A DNA stretch of 64,000 bases. Origin: Isoperla grammatica (taxonomy: Eukaryota; Arthropoda; Insecta; Plecoptera; Perlodidae). The position numbers were made by a program, and so were the translations under genes. Where the stretch lies: the NCBI GenBank assembly GCA_945910005.1, contig OX246746.1:35820638-35884637 (forward strand), given 5' to 3'. Below the pieces are notes generated by a model, which saw only the letters and a list, made by a program, of their open reading frames with translations, did no database searches and was not told the DNA's origin. Positions 11,264-21,506 of the stretch are shown piece after piece (position 1 is the stretch's first letter; each line of letters opens with the position of its first letter).

Positions 11264-13992
11264 GTAAGAGACTTAGAGGTTGTTTCTTATTGGCTATGTT
11301 TAGAAAAAAAAATGTTAGATTATATGCAGTATAAATATTTTCTTTCATTCAAAAACATTAACCATAAGACTGGGTTCCCATACGTTGTTTAGTATTTACC
11401 ATAATAAAAACTACCTTAATCACTACCTCTGTTGTAGTAGTACTTGATCGGCTTTATTTAGCCCACAGGTAGAGATAATGAGATATGGTGACATACAAAT
11501 ACAAATTTTGTTTTGAAAAATACAAATTTCACGTTTTTTGCAATTTGACAGAAATGGTCAAAATGGCTACTAAAAAAAGGGGGGGGGGAGTTATTAAGTA
11601 ATATTACTAAAACAAAGTTTATCTAGTTATATGTTCTGTACTGTCAACTTTCATTATGTAATTACAAGGCTTTACATTTTTAACGTAATCAGCTTTTCTG
11701 TGGAAATGACCGACCGATTTCCGCACTTTGCGAGAAGAATAAAACACGTCCTAAAAGGTCAATTACGCGAGTTAATTTGCATTTTGATCAGTTTTATACA
11801 CTTTCAATCACGATTTTGTGTTATAGGTGAGATTTCGCCATATTCGCGATTTCTAAATGTGGGTTTATCATATCTAAATGATGTTATTCATCGACAACTA
11901 TATGGTAGGGGAAAAAACGTTCATTTAAAAGATTTCTCGAATTTCGGTATCACCATTTTTCACTACCTCTACCCATAGACATAGGACCTGCATGCACATG
12001 TATTTGCAGCAACACAATAGCTTGAGTTTTGGTACAGTATGCTGTTCTTTATACTGTGGTATAAGCAGCAATTTTTACGGGATCTCTTTCTATATATTTG
12101 GACAAAAATATTGTTACTTTTTAGGATTAATACAGAGCAGTCTCCTAATAGTCTTAAGTGCATTATTAGGAGAGAATAGTAGGAGTTTAATTGTAAAGTC
12201 TATAGATAGAGCCCCAAAAAAATTTGCAATCACGAAATCATATGATTGCTGTGAATATTGGTTAATTTGATCAAATATCGGCATTTGATAGCAAGAGTCC
12301 AACATTTTTTAAATTAAAATGCCAAATTTACAAGATTGGCACTAAACACTGCAAATAGTAAAATCTCCTGTTTTATGCGAAACGACTACGAAATCTGGCA
12401 AAACTATTGTCTGAATTCCCATTTAACAGCAAAACTTTTTCTGAAACTTGCACAAAAAGTTGCGTCCTCTTAAAATTAATAAATTTAGTTTGAAATGAAA
12501 TAAATTTTGGACCATTTTTCCATAACGGGGATAAGAATATTAATTTCGCCAACACATTTTACTTTGAGTAAACGTGTGAAGTAGGCCTAGCACGTGTAGT
12601 CACAGATTGTAGACTACATTGTATCACAGCTAAAAATAATAACACTGCTAAATATCGAAACCGTCGATTTTTTAAACCAAGTTTGGGAAAAATAAACCAA
12701 CTTCAACTGGACTCTATCTGTAGATGATATGGCCTAGAAAAATATTATATGCATTCACTGTCTATAGTGGAAACCACTTTTGGTCAGAACCAAACCGGAC
12801 GCTGAAGACAGAGCATCAATTCAACGCGCGCTACTTGAAAACTGTCCTCAGTGTTGCCCAATCCACCCTACCTTCCTTGAAGAGACCCGTGCGTTACGGT
12901 GCATCGCCCCCCTCCCCCGTACCGACAAGGGAGATGCAACACAGCTTTGCGAGACACATCTGCTTATGAAATTATCCTAACTGGCTGGTCAGGAAGAGCC
13001 CCCCACCCCTCACCCCTCGCAGACTGCCGTGACCATGTGCAGTGCATGAAAGTAGACTTTGAACACTATTTTCAAACAACCATGTAGACAAACCCAACCC
13101 CCCTCATAAAGTCGCTTCCAGTTTGGTTCTGACTAAGAGTGGTTTCCACTATAGTGTCTGTCCACCAGTACCAGCTGCAAGCAGTGGCTTATGAATGATA
13201 TGTATCAACGTGTGTCCTAGGTGGGATACGCAAGGAGACTTCTCCACAACGCACCCGTTGCCATATACCCGTTGCACTATAGTGTCTGTCCACCAGTACC
13301 AGCTGCAAGCAGTGGCTTATGAATGATATGTATCAACGTGTGTCCTAGGTGGGATACGCAAGGAGACTTCTCCACAATGCACCCGTTGCCATATACCCGT
13401 TGCACTATAGTGTCTGTCCACCAGTACCAGCTGCAAGCAGTGGCTTATGAATGATATGTATCAACGTGTGTCCTAGGTGGGATACGCAAGGAGACTTCTC
13501 CACAACGCACCCGTTGCCATATATACCCGTTGCACTATAGTGTCTGTCCACCAGTACCAGCTGCAAGCAGTGGCTTATGAATGATATGTATCAACGTGTG
13601 TCCTAGGTGGGATACGCAAGGAGACTTCTCCACAACGCACCCGTTGCCATATACCCGTTGAACTATAGTGTCTGTCCACCAGTACCAGCTGCAAGCAGTG
13701 GCTTATGAATGATATGTATCAACGTATGTCCTAGGTGGGATACGCAAGGAGACTTCTCCACAACGCACCCGTTGCCATATACCCGTTGCACTATAGTGTC
13801 TGTCCACCAGTACCAGCTGCAAGCAGTGGCTTATGAATGATATGTATCAACGTGTGTCCTAGGTGGGATACGCAAGGAGACTTCTCCACAACGCACCCGT
13901 TGCCATATATACCCGTTGCACTATAGTGTCTGTCCACCAGTACCAGCTGCAAGCAGTGGCTTATGAATGATATGTATCAACGTGTGTCCTAG
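11264..13992 (+). other. CADPS: CADPS intron between window exons 3 and 4
   Basis: AT-rich to about 12750, with a G-run at 11580-11588. It then holds an inverted-repeat element (12762-13154) and a tandem array that repeats the intron end and exon start (13147-14034). Nothing else is recognised between 11300 and 12750. Confidence 0.8.
12762..13154. mobile_element. Inverted-repeat DNA transposon relic
   Basis: The terminal inverted repeats are about 34 bp: left CTATAGTGGAAACCACTTTT then GGTCAGAACCAAAC, right GTTTGGTTCTGACTAAGAG then TGGTTTCCACTATAG. The interior (about 320 bp) is C-rich with no recognisable transposase. The outermost TATAG would fit a TA-duplicating (Tc1/mariner-type) element, but this is not certain. 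Its right terminus overlaps the start of the first 128-bp repeat unit. Confidence 0.7.
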
Positions 13993-14034
13993 GTGGGATA
14001 CGCAAGGAGACTTCTCCACAACACACCCGTTGCC
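13147..14034 (+). repeat. Seven-copy 128-bp tandem repeat carrying a CADPS splice acceptor
   Basis: Units start with CACTATAGTGTCTGTCCACC at 13147, 13275, 13403, 13533, 13661, 13789 and 13919. The period is 128 bp, or 130 where CATATATACC replaces CATATACC. Each unit contains GTGTGTCCTAG (GTATGTCCTAG in copy 5), which is the exon 4 acceptor, and then the first 42 nt of exon 4 ([14 protein letters not shown]). In copies 1-6 the exon copy stops after GTTGCC and runs into ATATACCCGTTG and the next unit. Only copy 7 continues into AGCGGTCAAAG and the rest of the exon. Confidence 0.95.
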
Positions 14035-14244
14035 AGCGGTCAAAGTAAAGCTCTACACAGAGAACCCTGGCATGCTGGCCTTAGAAGACAAGGAACTAGG
14101 CAAAGTAATCTTAAAACCAACACCAGTCTCTTCCAAAGTTCCCGAGTGGCATAAAATGAATGTTCCGAAAAACCTCCAAGATCAAGATTTAAGAATAAAG
14201 ATCGCCTGCAGAATGGATAAACCACTAAATATGAAACACTGCGG
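13993..14244 (+). CDS. CADPS: CADPS exon 4: C2 domain, second half
   Basis: Residues 129 (split Met) to 212. It starts [20 protein letters not shown], then has [17 protein letters not shown] and [20 protein letters not shown], ending [13 protein letters not shown]. It matches the vertebrate CAPS C2-PH junction closely. The acceptor used is the seventh and most distal of seven nearly identical acceptors; only from here is the whole exon readable. The donor is TGCGG/gtgagt at 14245. In the functional copy the Thr codon before HPLP is ACA, while the six upstream partial copies have ACG or, in one, an ATG-type change nearby; the protein sequence is unchanged. Confidence 0.95.
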
Positions 14245-14356
14245 GTGAGTTGGATCACTACTATGTAAATGTAAGCATCCACATATTTGTCCCACTGTAT
14301 AGTGTATACTAATATTAATACATTCATTAATTAATTTTGTATATACCGTACTCTAG

Positions 14357-14710
14357 TTCAGCGGTTTTTAACTTTTTCACTCCGCGGACCCCTAAAAAAT
14401 ATTATTTTCAATACGACCCCCATGTTCCACAGAAGAGCAAAACGATTTGAAACAACGAAAAAACATATTTTGTACGAATGCCTCTAAAGCTCTTTGGTTT
14501 GCGGTACCAGCCATTTCCACCAACTTTTTCTCGTTTTTCAGGTCCTCTAGTCTTCGACGAAAGACATCTTTCCATTTTCTTTGAAAAGCTGTATGATTTG
14601 TCTCTAAATGCCTTACCAAGAGCATGTTTCTAAACAAAATTTAAAATTACAAACCCAAACGAAGGAATTCTTTCTAACCATCTGTAGACCCCAGGTTAAG
14701 AACTGCTGCT
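14357..14710 (-). mobile_element. hAT-like (ZBED-type) relic, copy 1
   Basis: The ends read CAGCGGTTTTTAACTTTTTC on the left and CCCAGGTTAAGAACTGCTG on the right, which are imperfect inverted repeats of the CAGNGGTTCT class typical of hAT elements. The minus strand at 14392-14637 encodes LLVRHLETNHTAF and RRLEDLKNEKK. That resembles the end of a BED zinc finger and the following segment in ZBED5-like transposase-derived proteins. A second copy in the opposite orientation lies at 53825-54204. It is too short to be active. Confidence 0.65.
14392..14637 (-). pseudogene. Fragment of ZBED-like hAT transposase
   Basis: An 81-codon open fragment inside the hAT-like relic. The HLETNH motif corresponds to the last zinc ligands of a BED finger; the preceding cysteine pair is missing, so the finger is incomplete. 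It is followed by an EDLKNEKK helix as in ZBED-type proteins. The related fragment at 53914-54195 shares MFRN-LLVRHLETNHTAF and RRLEDLKNEKK. The family assignment rests on motif recognition only. Confidence 0.5.
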
Positions 14711-14913
14711 CTGTAGTTAGATATTGTGCTAACAATAAGTTAGTGTTATTTTTAGCTTTGAACTGCCTACACAATAAGGGGGAGTAAGAGAGAGAGAAAA
14801 GAATGAGCTATCTACCATCTATGAGTCAATGACTGACTGACTGTCTGTGGTCAACTTCTGAATCCTTATCACCATCTGCTATCAGTCTTCCATATGCTAC
14901 TATAGATAAGACA

Positions 14914-15064
14914 TAGGTTGGAATTCATAGTCAGCCCCTACACCTAGGGGCACCCATTGTTGCTATGGATTTGTTTTGTTTATGGGAAATAACATGCAAA
15001 CAATTGTTACCTTAGCAACAATGGGCGCCCCTAGGTGTAGGGGCCGACTATGAATTCCAACCTT
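14914..15064. repeat. Hairpin MITE, about 150 bp
   Basis: Arms of about 48 bp are almost perfectly complementary: left AGGTTGGAATTCATAGTC, CCCCTACACCTAGGGGC, CCCATTGTTGCT; right AGCAACAATGGGCGCCCC, TAGGTGTAGGGGC, GACTATGAATTCCAACCT. A loop of about 50 bp (GGATTTGTTTTGTTTATGGG etc.) separates them. No coding content. Confidence 0.85.
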
Positions 15065-15688
15065 AGGACCTATATGTAATTTAGTCTGCCATTACCTATG
15101 TCTTTATACATCACACATATGAACATGTATATATTCATGAATACAAAGCTATTTCAAGCGAGTGCTACGGTATTCTGAAATGCATTCTCCTTATTAGACT
15201 ATGCAGACAAAAATACAGAAAAGGTCTAAATCAGCTATAACCCTTTCTAACACTTTTTGATGCAATGCAATTAAAAATATCTATAAAATGAAATACTACC
15301 AAAATATGGCCTTTAACACTTAGTTAAACTTGATTGAACTCTGGATAACTGTCAGCAGATAATGTAAAACAATTTCTAGATCTGGGTTTCACTGCAGATT
15401 GGTATGACGAGTGGGACGAAGGCTCCCACTTCTGTTCAGGACAACACAATCATACAACACTTGAATAGTAGGCAGCAGCTTTTAATTGCATCATTCAGCT
15501 GTTGGTTTGGTATCGTGTGATTTTTATTCTTTTACCTTGATCTGGTCAACCCGGTTTATAAATGTTTTTGTAAAGAGTCAAACGACCACAAATAAAATAA
15601 ATAAAATGAATGTCCAGTACAAAAAATGGGATCAGACCATTTTAATGATGCTAAAAACTCCATATTTATATATTATTTAACTTTTCAG

Positions 15689-15864
15689 GTACCTGTATGC
15701 TCTTGGTAAAGCAGTATGGAAAAAATGGAAGAAGAGATATTTTGTTTTAGTCCAAGTTTCACAATACACATTTGCCATGTGCACTTATAAGGAAAAGAAG
15801 TCTGAGCCATCAGAAATGATGCAGCTGGATGGCTATACAGTTGACTACATTGAAGCTGCCAGTG
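15689..15864 (+). CDS. CADPS: CADPS exon 5: PH domain, first half
   Basis: Residues 213 (split Gly) to 271 plus one base. It reads [40 protein letters not shown] and [16 protein letters not shown]. This is the start of the CAPS PH domain. The basic run KKWKKR corresponds to the region of mammalian CAPS that binds PI(4,5)P2 at the plasma membrane. Acceptor CTTTTCAG at 15681-15688; donor CCAGTG/gtaaga at 15865. Confidence 0.96.
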
Positions 15865-15940
15865 GTAAGATTACTTATTAAAAATCAACACTTACTTAGC
15901 GGGAAATGGTATTACCAAAATTAAATCAATGCATATTTAA

Positions 15941-16578
15941 TAGGGCTGCCCAGCGATAAAAAAATTCATATCAATATCGCGGATGTAAGTATCGATATTG
16001 TATCACGATATCGAATTTTTTAAACTCGGTTCGCCGATATCGTAATTATTTTTTTTCAAACCAGCCAGAGGCCATTCATTATAAACAATTTAATGTGAAT
16101 AATTTAACGTCGAAATGTTTTACTATGAGCGTCAATTTGTGTGTTGTATTATTATTAAAAATGTATCCACAAAACAGCGATGTTGTGATTGGCGTGACGT
16201 GACGTGAGTGTGCAGACTGGCAGAACGAGCGCGGGCGTAAGAGACTCCCGGCCGGCGGACGACGAGGCATCAACTGCCGGCCGGCCGAGCCACTTGCTTC
16301 CCGTACGGCCAGCGCCCGCGGCTCACGCCGCTACGAGGGGGGGGGGGGGGGAGGGGGGGGGGTTACTGGCGGAAGGTGGGTGGAGCGCAACAAAAGGCGA
16401 GTAGGTACCAACGCGAATGTTGCAGTGTATGTATCACAAAGATGCAGAACCACAACACTGCCTTACTTTTTTTTTTTACGATAGTTGACACTTGATCGAT
16501 ATCGCGAAACGTACGACATATTAATTCTATATCGATATCGAATTATTTTTCTATTATCGATATCGTTGGGCAGCCCTA
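15941..16578. mobile_element. Non-autonomous hAT-like element (638 bp)
   Basis: Flanked by a perfect 8-bp duplication, ATATTTAA at 15933-15940 and 16579-16586. The termini are inverted repeats TAGGGCTGCCCAGCGATA and TATCGTTGGGCAGCCCTA. Subterminal ATCGATATCG motifs recur many times on both sides. The centre is GC-rich (about 16200-16400), including a G-run at 16337-16361. No transposase is seen. Confidence 0.88.
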
Positions 16579-17475
16579 ATATTTAATGCTTTTAATATAT
16601 ATCGCAAGCAATTGCAGGTTGGGTTTTGTGTGCGCTGTGCCCAGTGGAGAGTGGCTAGGCCTTTCCTGTGACCTCGGGTGTATGTACTGTACTGTATGTG
16701 GTGAATGTGCCCGAGATAAAAAAATGGAAAATCTAATTCTCTCCCCAAATCATGTAAATCATGTATAGTCTTCGTTGTTGAGAGACGCCGGCATCCTGTT
16801 GAAATTTTTAACCCCATAGTTGCCCATAGTCCTTCGAATAGCTTTACTATACCCCAGTGACCACTTAAGAGGTTATTGGTATACGAATACCAAGAAACAC
16901 GTCAAGAGTTGACAAACGTTTACTGGCTCAGTCTTCGTCCCCCACTGTGCTGGGTACAAGCTTGGCCCGTGTGTTTGGCCATTATGAACAGTGTGGTTAC
17001 TTCTGGGATCCCTGTGACAACTCTTTGCCGCCAACTAGCCACTTACGAACAAAATAGCAAACATAATGTTTTACAGCGCTTTGTGTTGAACACCCTCTCT
17101 CAACTCAGGATGAAAATTATACGTTATTCCAACAAATGGTTACATCCATCTTGGGTTGCAGTATACATGCCACAACTGATCTTAAGAATGGTGTACTACA
17201 CTGGAAATGAAGGGGGATGTGGTTGTGTAAGAATTGAACACTGAAAAAGAAATTCTAATATTGTAAATCATAATGTTTGTTATTTTGTTTATTAATCAAA
17301 ATAGCAAAGCTGTACTGTTTATAACCATATTGTATTGTGTTAATGTTTTAAATAAAGTCACCTTTGCTCAGGAAGTGTGGGACAAACAAATGCATTCTGA
17401 CTACCATAATACCATCAATTCCATGAATATTAGTTAAACTAGACCATGTGTATTAATTTTGTCTTAAGAGTGAAC

Positions 17476-17834
17476 GGTACCTTAATGTCGAAAACCGCAG
17501 AACATTTTCATTTTTTAATTATATCTCAAGTTAATGCACCTCAAAATCGAAAATCTGAGTAATAAGTGGGCTGTGGTTTGGTAAGCCCTACAGACTGAAT
17601 GATTGATGTATCTGACATTATAATCAGTATGACTGATATTTATTTAATTAATAATTTAATGAAATAAAAATCACAGTCATACTGATTATAATACTACATA
17701 CATTTATCATTCAGTTTGTAGGGCTTACCAAACCACGGCCCGCTTATTACTCAGATTTCCGATTTTGAGGTGCATTCTTGAGATATATAATTAAAGCATG
17801 ACAATTTACTGCGGTATTTGACATCAACATACCC
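17476..17834. mobile_element. Fold-back MITE, family A copy 2
   Basis: Related to the element at 997-1360. The ends are GGTACCTTAATGTCGAAAACCG and its imperfect complement GCGGTATTTGACATCAAC. Shared internal blocks are AATTATATCTCAAG, AAAATCTGAGT and AAGCCCTACAGACTGAATG and their complements. The AT-rich centre lies near 17640-17670. No coding content; ends approximate. Confidence 0.65.
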
Positions 17835-19499
17835 ATTGTTCTTAATTCTTAAAAGTTCAAACATCTTCTTTTCATATGCCTACATTTTTGGCTTACAAGG
17901 CTGTCATACATTTTCTGGTTTTCCAGTAGAGACAGGCTTCATTTTCCTCATAGTTGATGCCAGGTGCTGAGGCACCCATTTTGTCTTAAAGACTACAAGT
18001 AGGCCTACCTATTTCATTCTCACCTCCCACAGAGGTGATTCCTATCCAATATAATTGCTTTCCAAGCATATCACATTCTGTTTGCACTCTTTAACTGTGC
18101 AGTGCAGTTATCTTTTGCAATACAGTAGTTTGTCATTTCCTTTAATGATCCACTCCTTTTGCACTTTCTGGAAGTTGTGCCTTTACCGCAGTATGTGACA
18201 GATTCTCGACTCCTTGGGGCATTTCGCTGCCTCTCGTTGCCGGATAATATGCCTTCTCATTAATATACTTCACCTCCTCCTGGGATTCACTGCAGCACTA
18301 CCTCTCTGGCCTTGCCTCATTTTGCAGCATAATCCCAAATTTAAAGGAATTTTACTGTACCTAAATGTTTTTTAGTTGATATTACAAGTTAAATTTTTCT
18401 GTATAACAATTAAGATTGGCAGGCTTGGGGAAAAGCGCACTAATTGTGATTACGCGACGTAAACAAGAGTACTGTATAAATAAAGTGATCAAAAGTAACA
18501 AGTAGTTTAAAAGCAGTGCACTAGACCTACATGTTTTGCGTCACACAAACTTAGCACCACTATATTTACAAAATGGTAGAAGCTACTTTTTAGGCAAGTA
18601 GCGTCCCCAAGACTGATTACTAGTACATAGTATTGAAATGTTAAACCATGTCTATACCAAAGCTTTGTGGTTATTTTCTAGCAAACCTAATGGTAGGGAT
18701 GGGTAAGTTATATAATACTTTTAAATAACTAGAACGTTTGTTTCTACATGCATGCATTCATTAATATTACTTTTACCAGTAACTAGAGTACAAGGAAGTT
18801 CATTGGCAAAGACAGTCATTGAATACAAGATATCAATCTAAGCTGTGCACATTTTCAGTGATCTTGCACATTTCTTCTTCCACATATAAAAACATAGAAC
18901 AAATTAGAAAACTATTTGCCTTAAATAATTTTATAAACCAATAGATATACTGTAGCCTATAGGCTTGCAAAAGTAATTTCGATTTTAGAGATGTTTACAT
19001 AGTGTTCACCATTTTACTGATCTTACTTGAGACTTCATGTGGAACTATCTCCAATGATTTTTTAAATTTCATATAGCCTAAACAACTTCATTAATCTTAT
19101 AGTCTACTATAGGCCTATGTGCTTCATTTATGTATTAAATTAAAATCAAACACAAAACTTTGTAATTCGATAGGGCAAAAATTCGTGGGTTGTCTAGGGC
19201 CTACCGTATCTTAGGTCCGATTTGTTAATATCGGCTTTGATAACCTCGGATTGGCTACTATGGTTTCAATAAACAAGTCGACAACATACAAATACATTAT
19301 GTCTTCTACCAGGTGCCATGATTGTTTAGAGCTAATCTAGGATTAACGGCTAATCGTTTGGTGAAACCGAGCCTTAGAGCACAAGACAAGTGAAATTTTC
19401 AGAACTTCCCGTGATCTAATTTCATTTGTTTTCAACTCAACTCGTTCATATTCTAAACAAAAAAGTAAAAACCAATTGAACGCTCACCTGTGTGTGCAG

Positions 19500-19825
19500 A
19501 TCTGGAGGGGGGTCGCTTCTTCTTCAACGGAGTGCGCGAGGGCGATAGTATTCTCTACGCCTGTGACGACGAGAACGAATGTCATCTGTGGGTGATGGCG
19601 ATGTACCGGGCGACGGGCCAGTCACACAAACCCACGCCGCCCATTACGCCCGCGGGAAAGAACTCCACCATCTCCAAGATTCAGGGAGATGCCGACCGGG
19701 CCCGGAAACACGGAATGGAGGAGTTTATTTCGGCCGACCCTTGCAAGTTCGACCACGCATCCTTATTCAAGATGCTGCAGACTCTAACATTGGACTATCG
19801 GCTTAGTGACCCATACTGCTCCCTG
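19500..19825 (+). CDS. CADPS: CADPS exon 6: PH domain, second half, and following linker
   Basis: Residues 272 (split Asp) to 380. [20 protein letters not shown] and [20 protein letters not shown] complete the PH domain; the Trp in the C-terminal helix is present. Then come a Pro/Thr-rich linker ([12 protein letters not shown]) and [38 protein letters not shown], which is the start of the CAPS-specific conserved region. The acceptor is GTGTGCAG at 19492-19499 and the donor is CCCTG/gtaaga. Local GC content is clearly higher than in the flanking introns. Exit phase 0. Confidence 0.96.
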
Positions 19826-21318
19826 GTAAGACAAACAAACACTTCTGTCAGATGATGCTTAATCATTTCAAAAGCTTTTACTGTTTTATGTTTTGTTTTG
19901 TGAATTTTATTTTCATGTCTAAAAAAGAAAGAAGCTTGAAATGATAACACGTGTAGGCCTATAAAACAAGGAAAATAATGTGGGGGTATAGGTGTAGGAC
20001 ATAGGGGGCATATGCATGGGTTCTTTAATGGGGCAGGGGGGTACAATTTAAAAATAACTACCAAGTTTTCATTTTGTACTCGATTACTTTTTTTAAATCG
20101 TGTTTATGGTATGAATCATGATTATTTATTTTGATTTTTGATTGATTGATTTAAATTACAAACAGAGGCATCTTTAAGCTTTCTTTGAAGTTACCTATAA
20201 TATCCTCTTCTGACAGAGAACATACGAGATCTTGTTCAGTGTGTATAAGCAATAAATAGGTTTTGCAGATGATCCTCCCGTGTAGTGCTATGCAGTTTGG
20301 TAGGTACATGCGCTTGTTTCGAGAACACACTTTCATAGAAACAACTTGTTACTGGTATAACCTGTGGTATAATGACAAACTCTTTTAACATGTTTGTGAA
20401 TGATTCCATGATGGTTGAAAAAAAAAACACAAAAATAAAAAAAGTGTGGCCTAAAGAAGGAGGGGGGGGGGGGGGGCAACGCCTTCCTTGGCCTCCTCCT
20501 GCACTTGCCTATGGTGGGGAGTGACTTATTTCACTAACTCACCATCTACATTTTTAGGACCTGTCACTCATAATATATTCATTCAGTTTGTTTATTCAGT
20601 TTAGTTCATTTGCTGCTTTTACCTACATAATAATTAATTAATAATGTATTATTTTGAACATATTACAGTATATTATAAATTATGAGTACCATTTACAGTT
20701 ACATTTGAAGTGTGTCATCCATTACAAAGAGTATCACCGTACAACAACTTAACCATTACCCAAGTATTGAAATGTGATGCTATATGTAGCAACCATTTGC
20801 TACATGAAACAATAATATTAATACAGGTAAACTTTGTTTATACTTTATACATTTTTAAATTGCATTTTTTCTCAGTAATGCCATTTTTAAATGGAGCTAG
20901 TTTTCACTGTTCTTGTCAGTGTCAGTGTAGTTCAGTGTTCAGTATCTATTTTAAAAGAACTTTTGAAAACACATTACAACAAAATGCAATACAATATACA
21001 TACAACATACATCACAATAACCTTAAAGAGCATAATAAGAACATAACTAGTTTATAATTTGCAATAATTTTAATAATAATAATATGAATTAAAAACCATC
21101 CACGGATGGTCTGCTATACGTCAAGATATTCCCCGAGAGTAGAAACTATATTACCCTTGATTTATAAATGTCGGCACGTGTACATAATAATTTACATGTA
21201 ATGAGATATTCGAGCTATACATTTTTAATACCTGACCATTTGAAAAATGTATCAGGAGGTGACTGACCACTCTCTGGACTTTCCAGAAAAGAAAAGACGT
21301 TTGTATTTTTCCTTCCAG
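19826..21318 (+). other. CADPS: CADPS intron between window exons 6 and 7
   Basis: AT-rich intron with a 16-base G-run at about 20461-20476. No transposon or other feature recognised. Confidence 0.75.
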
Positions 21319-21506
21319 GGTTGGTTCAGTCCTGGTCAAGTATTTGTTCTGGACGAGTACTGTGCGAGGTACGGAGTGAGAGGCTGCTATCGACACCTCT
21401 GTTACTTGGCAGACTTGCTAGATCGGGCCGAGAAGAATATCATGATAGATCCTACGCTTATTCACTACAGTTTTGCCTTCTGTGCGAGTCATGTTCATGG
21501 AAACAG
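21319..21506 (+). CDS. CADPS: CADPS exon 7: CAPS-specific conserved region
   Basis: Residues 381-442 plus two bases. It reads [40 protein letters not shown] and [20 protein letters not shown]. This block is nearly invariant in animal CAPS proteins and lies between the PH domain and the Munc13-homology region. Acceptor CCTTCCAG at 21311-21318; donor AACAG/gtcagt. The leftover AG is completed by G of exon 8 to give Arg. Confidence 0.97.

Larger units (their letters stand above)
14245..15688 (+). other. CADPS: CADPS intron between window exons 4 and 5
   Basis: Contains a hAT-like relic with BED-finger coding remains (14357-14710) and a near-perfect hairpin MITE (14914-15064). The rest is AT-rich and shows no feature. 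Confidence 0.8.
15865..19499 (+). other. CADPS: CADPS intron between window exons 5 and 6
   Basis: Holds a hAT-like element (15941-16578) and a fold-back MITE (about 17476-17834). Between 16590 and 17470 there are open frames on both strands (up to 122 codons at 16876-17244) without recognisable protein content. From 17840 to 19490 the sequence is AT-rich with nothing supportable. Confidence 0.75.

Noticed and set aside
16876..17244. 122-codon plus-strand frame in the intron between exons 5 and 6
   Set aside because: No recognisable domain, no similarity to CAPS, no splice signals linking it to the gene.
18430..18614. Possible hAT element with ends CAGGCTTGGGGA and TCCCCAAGACTG
   Set aside because: The ends are short and the flanking 8 bases do not match, so the claim is not supportable.
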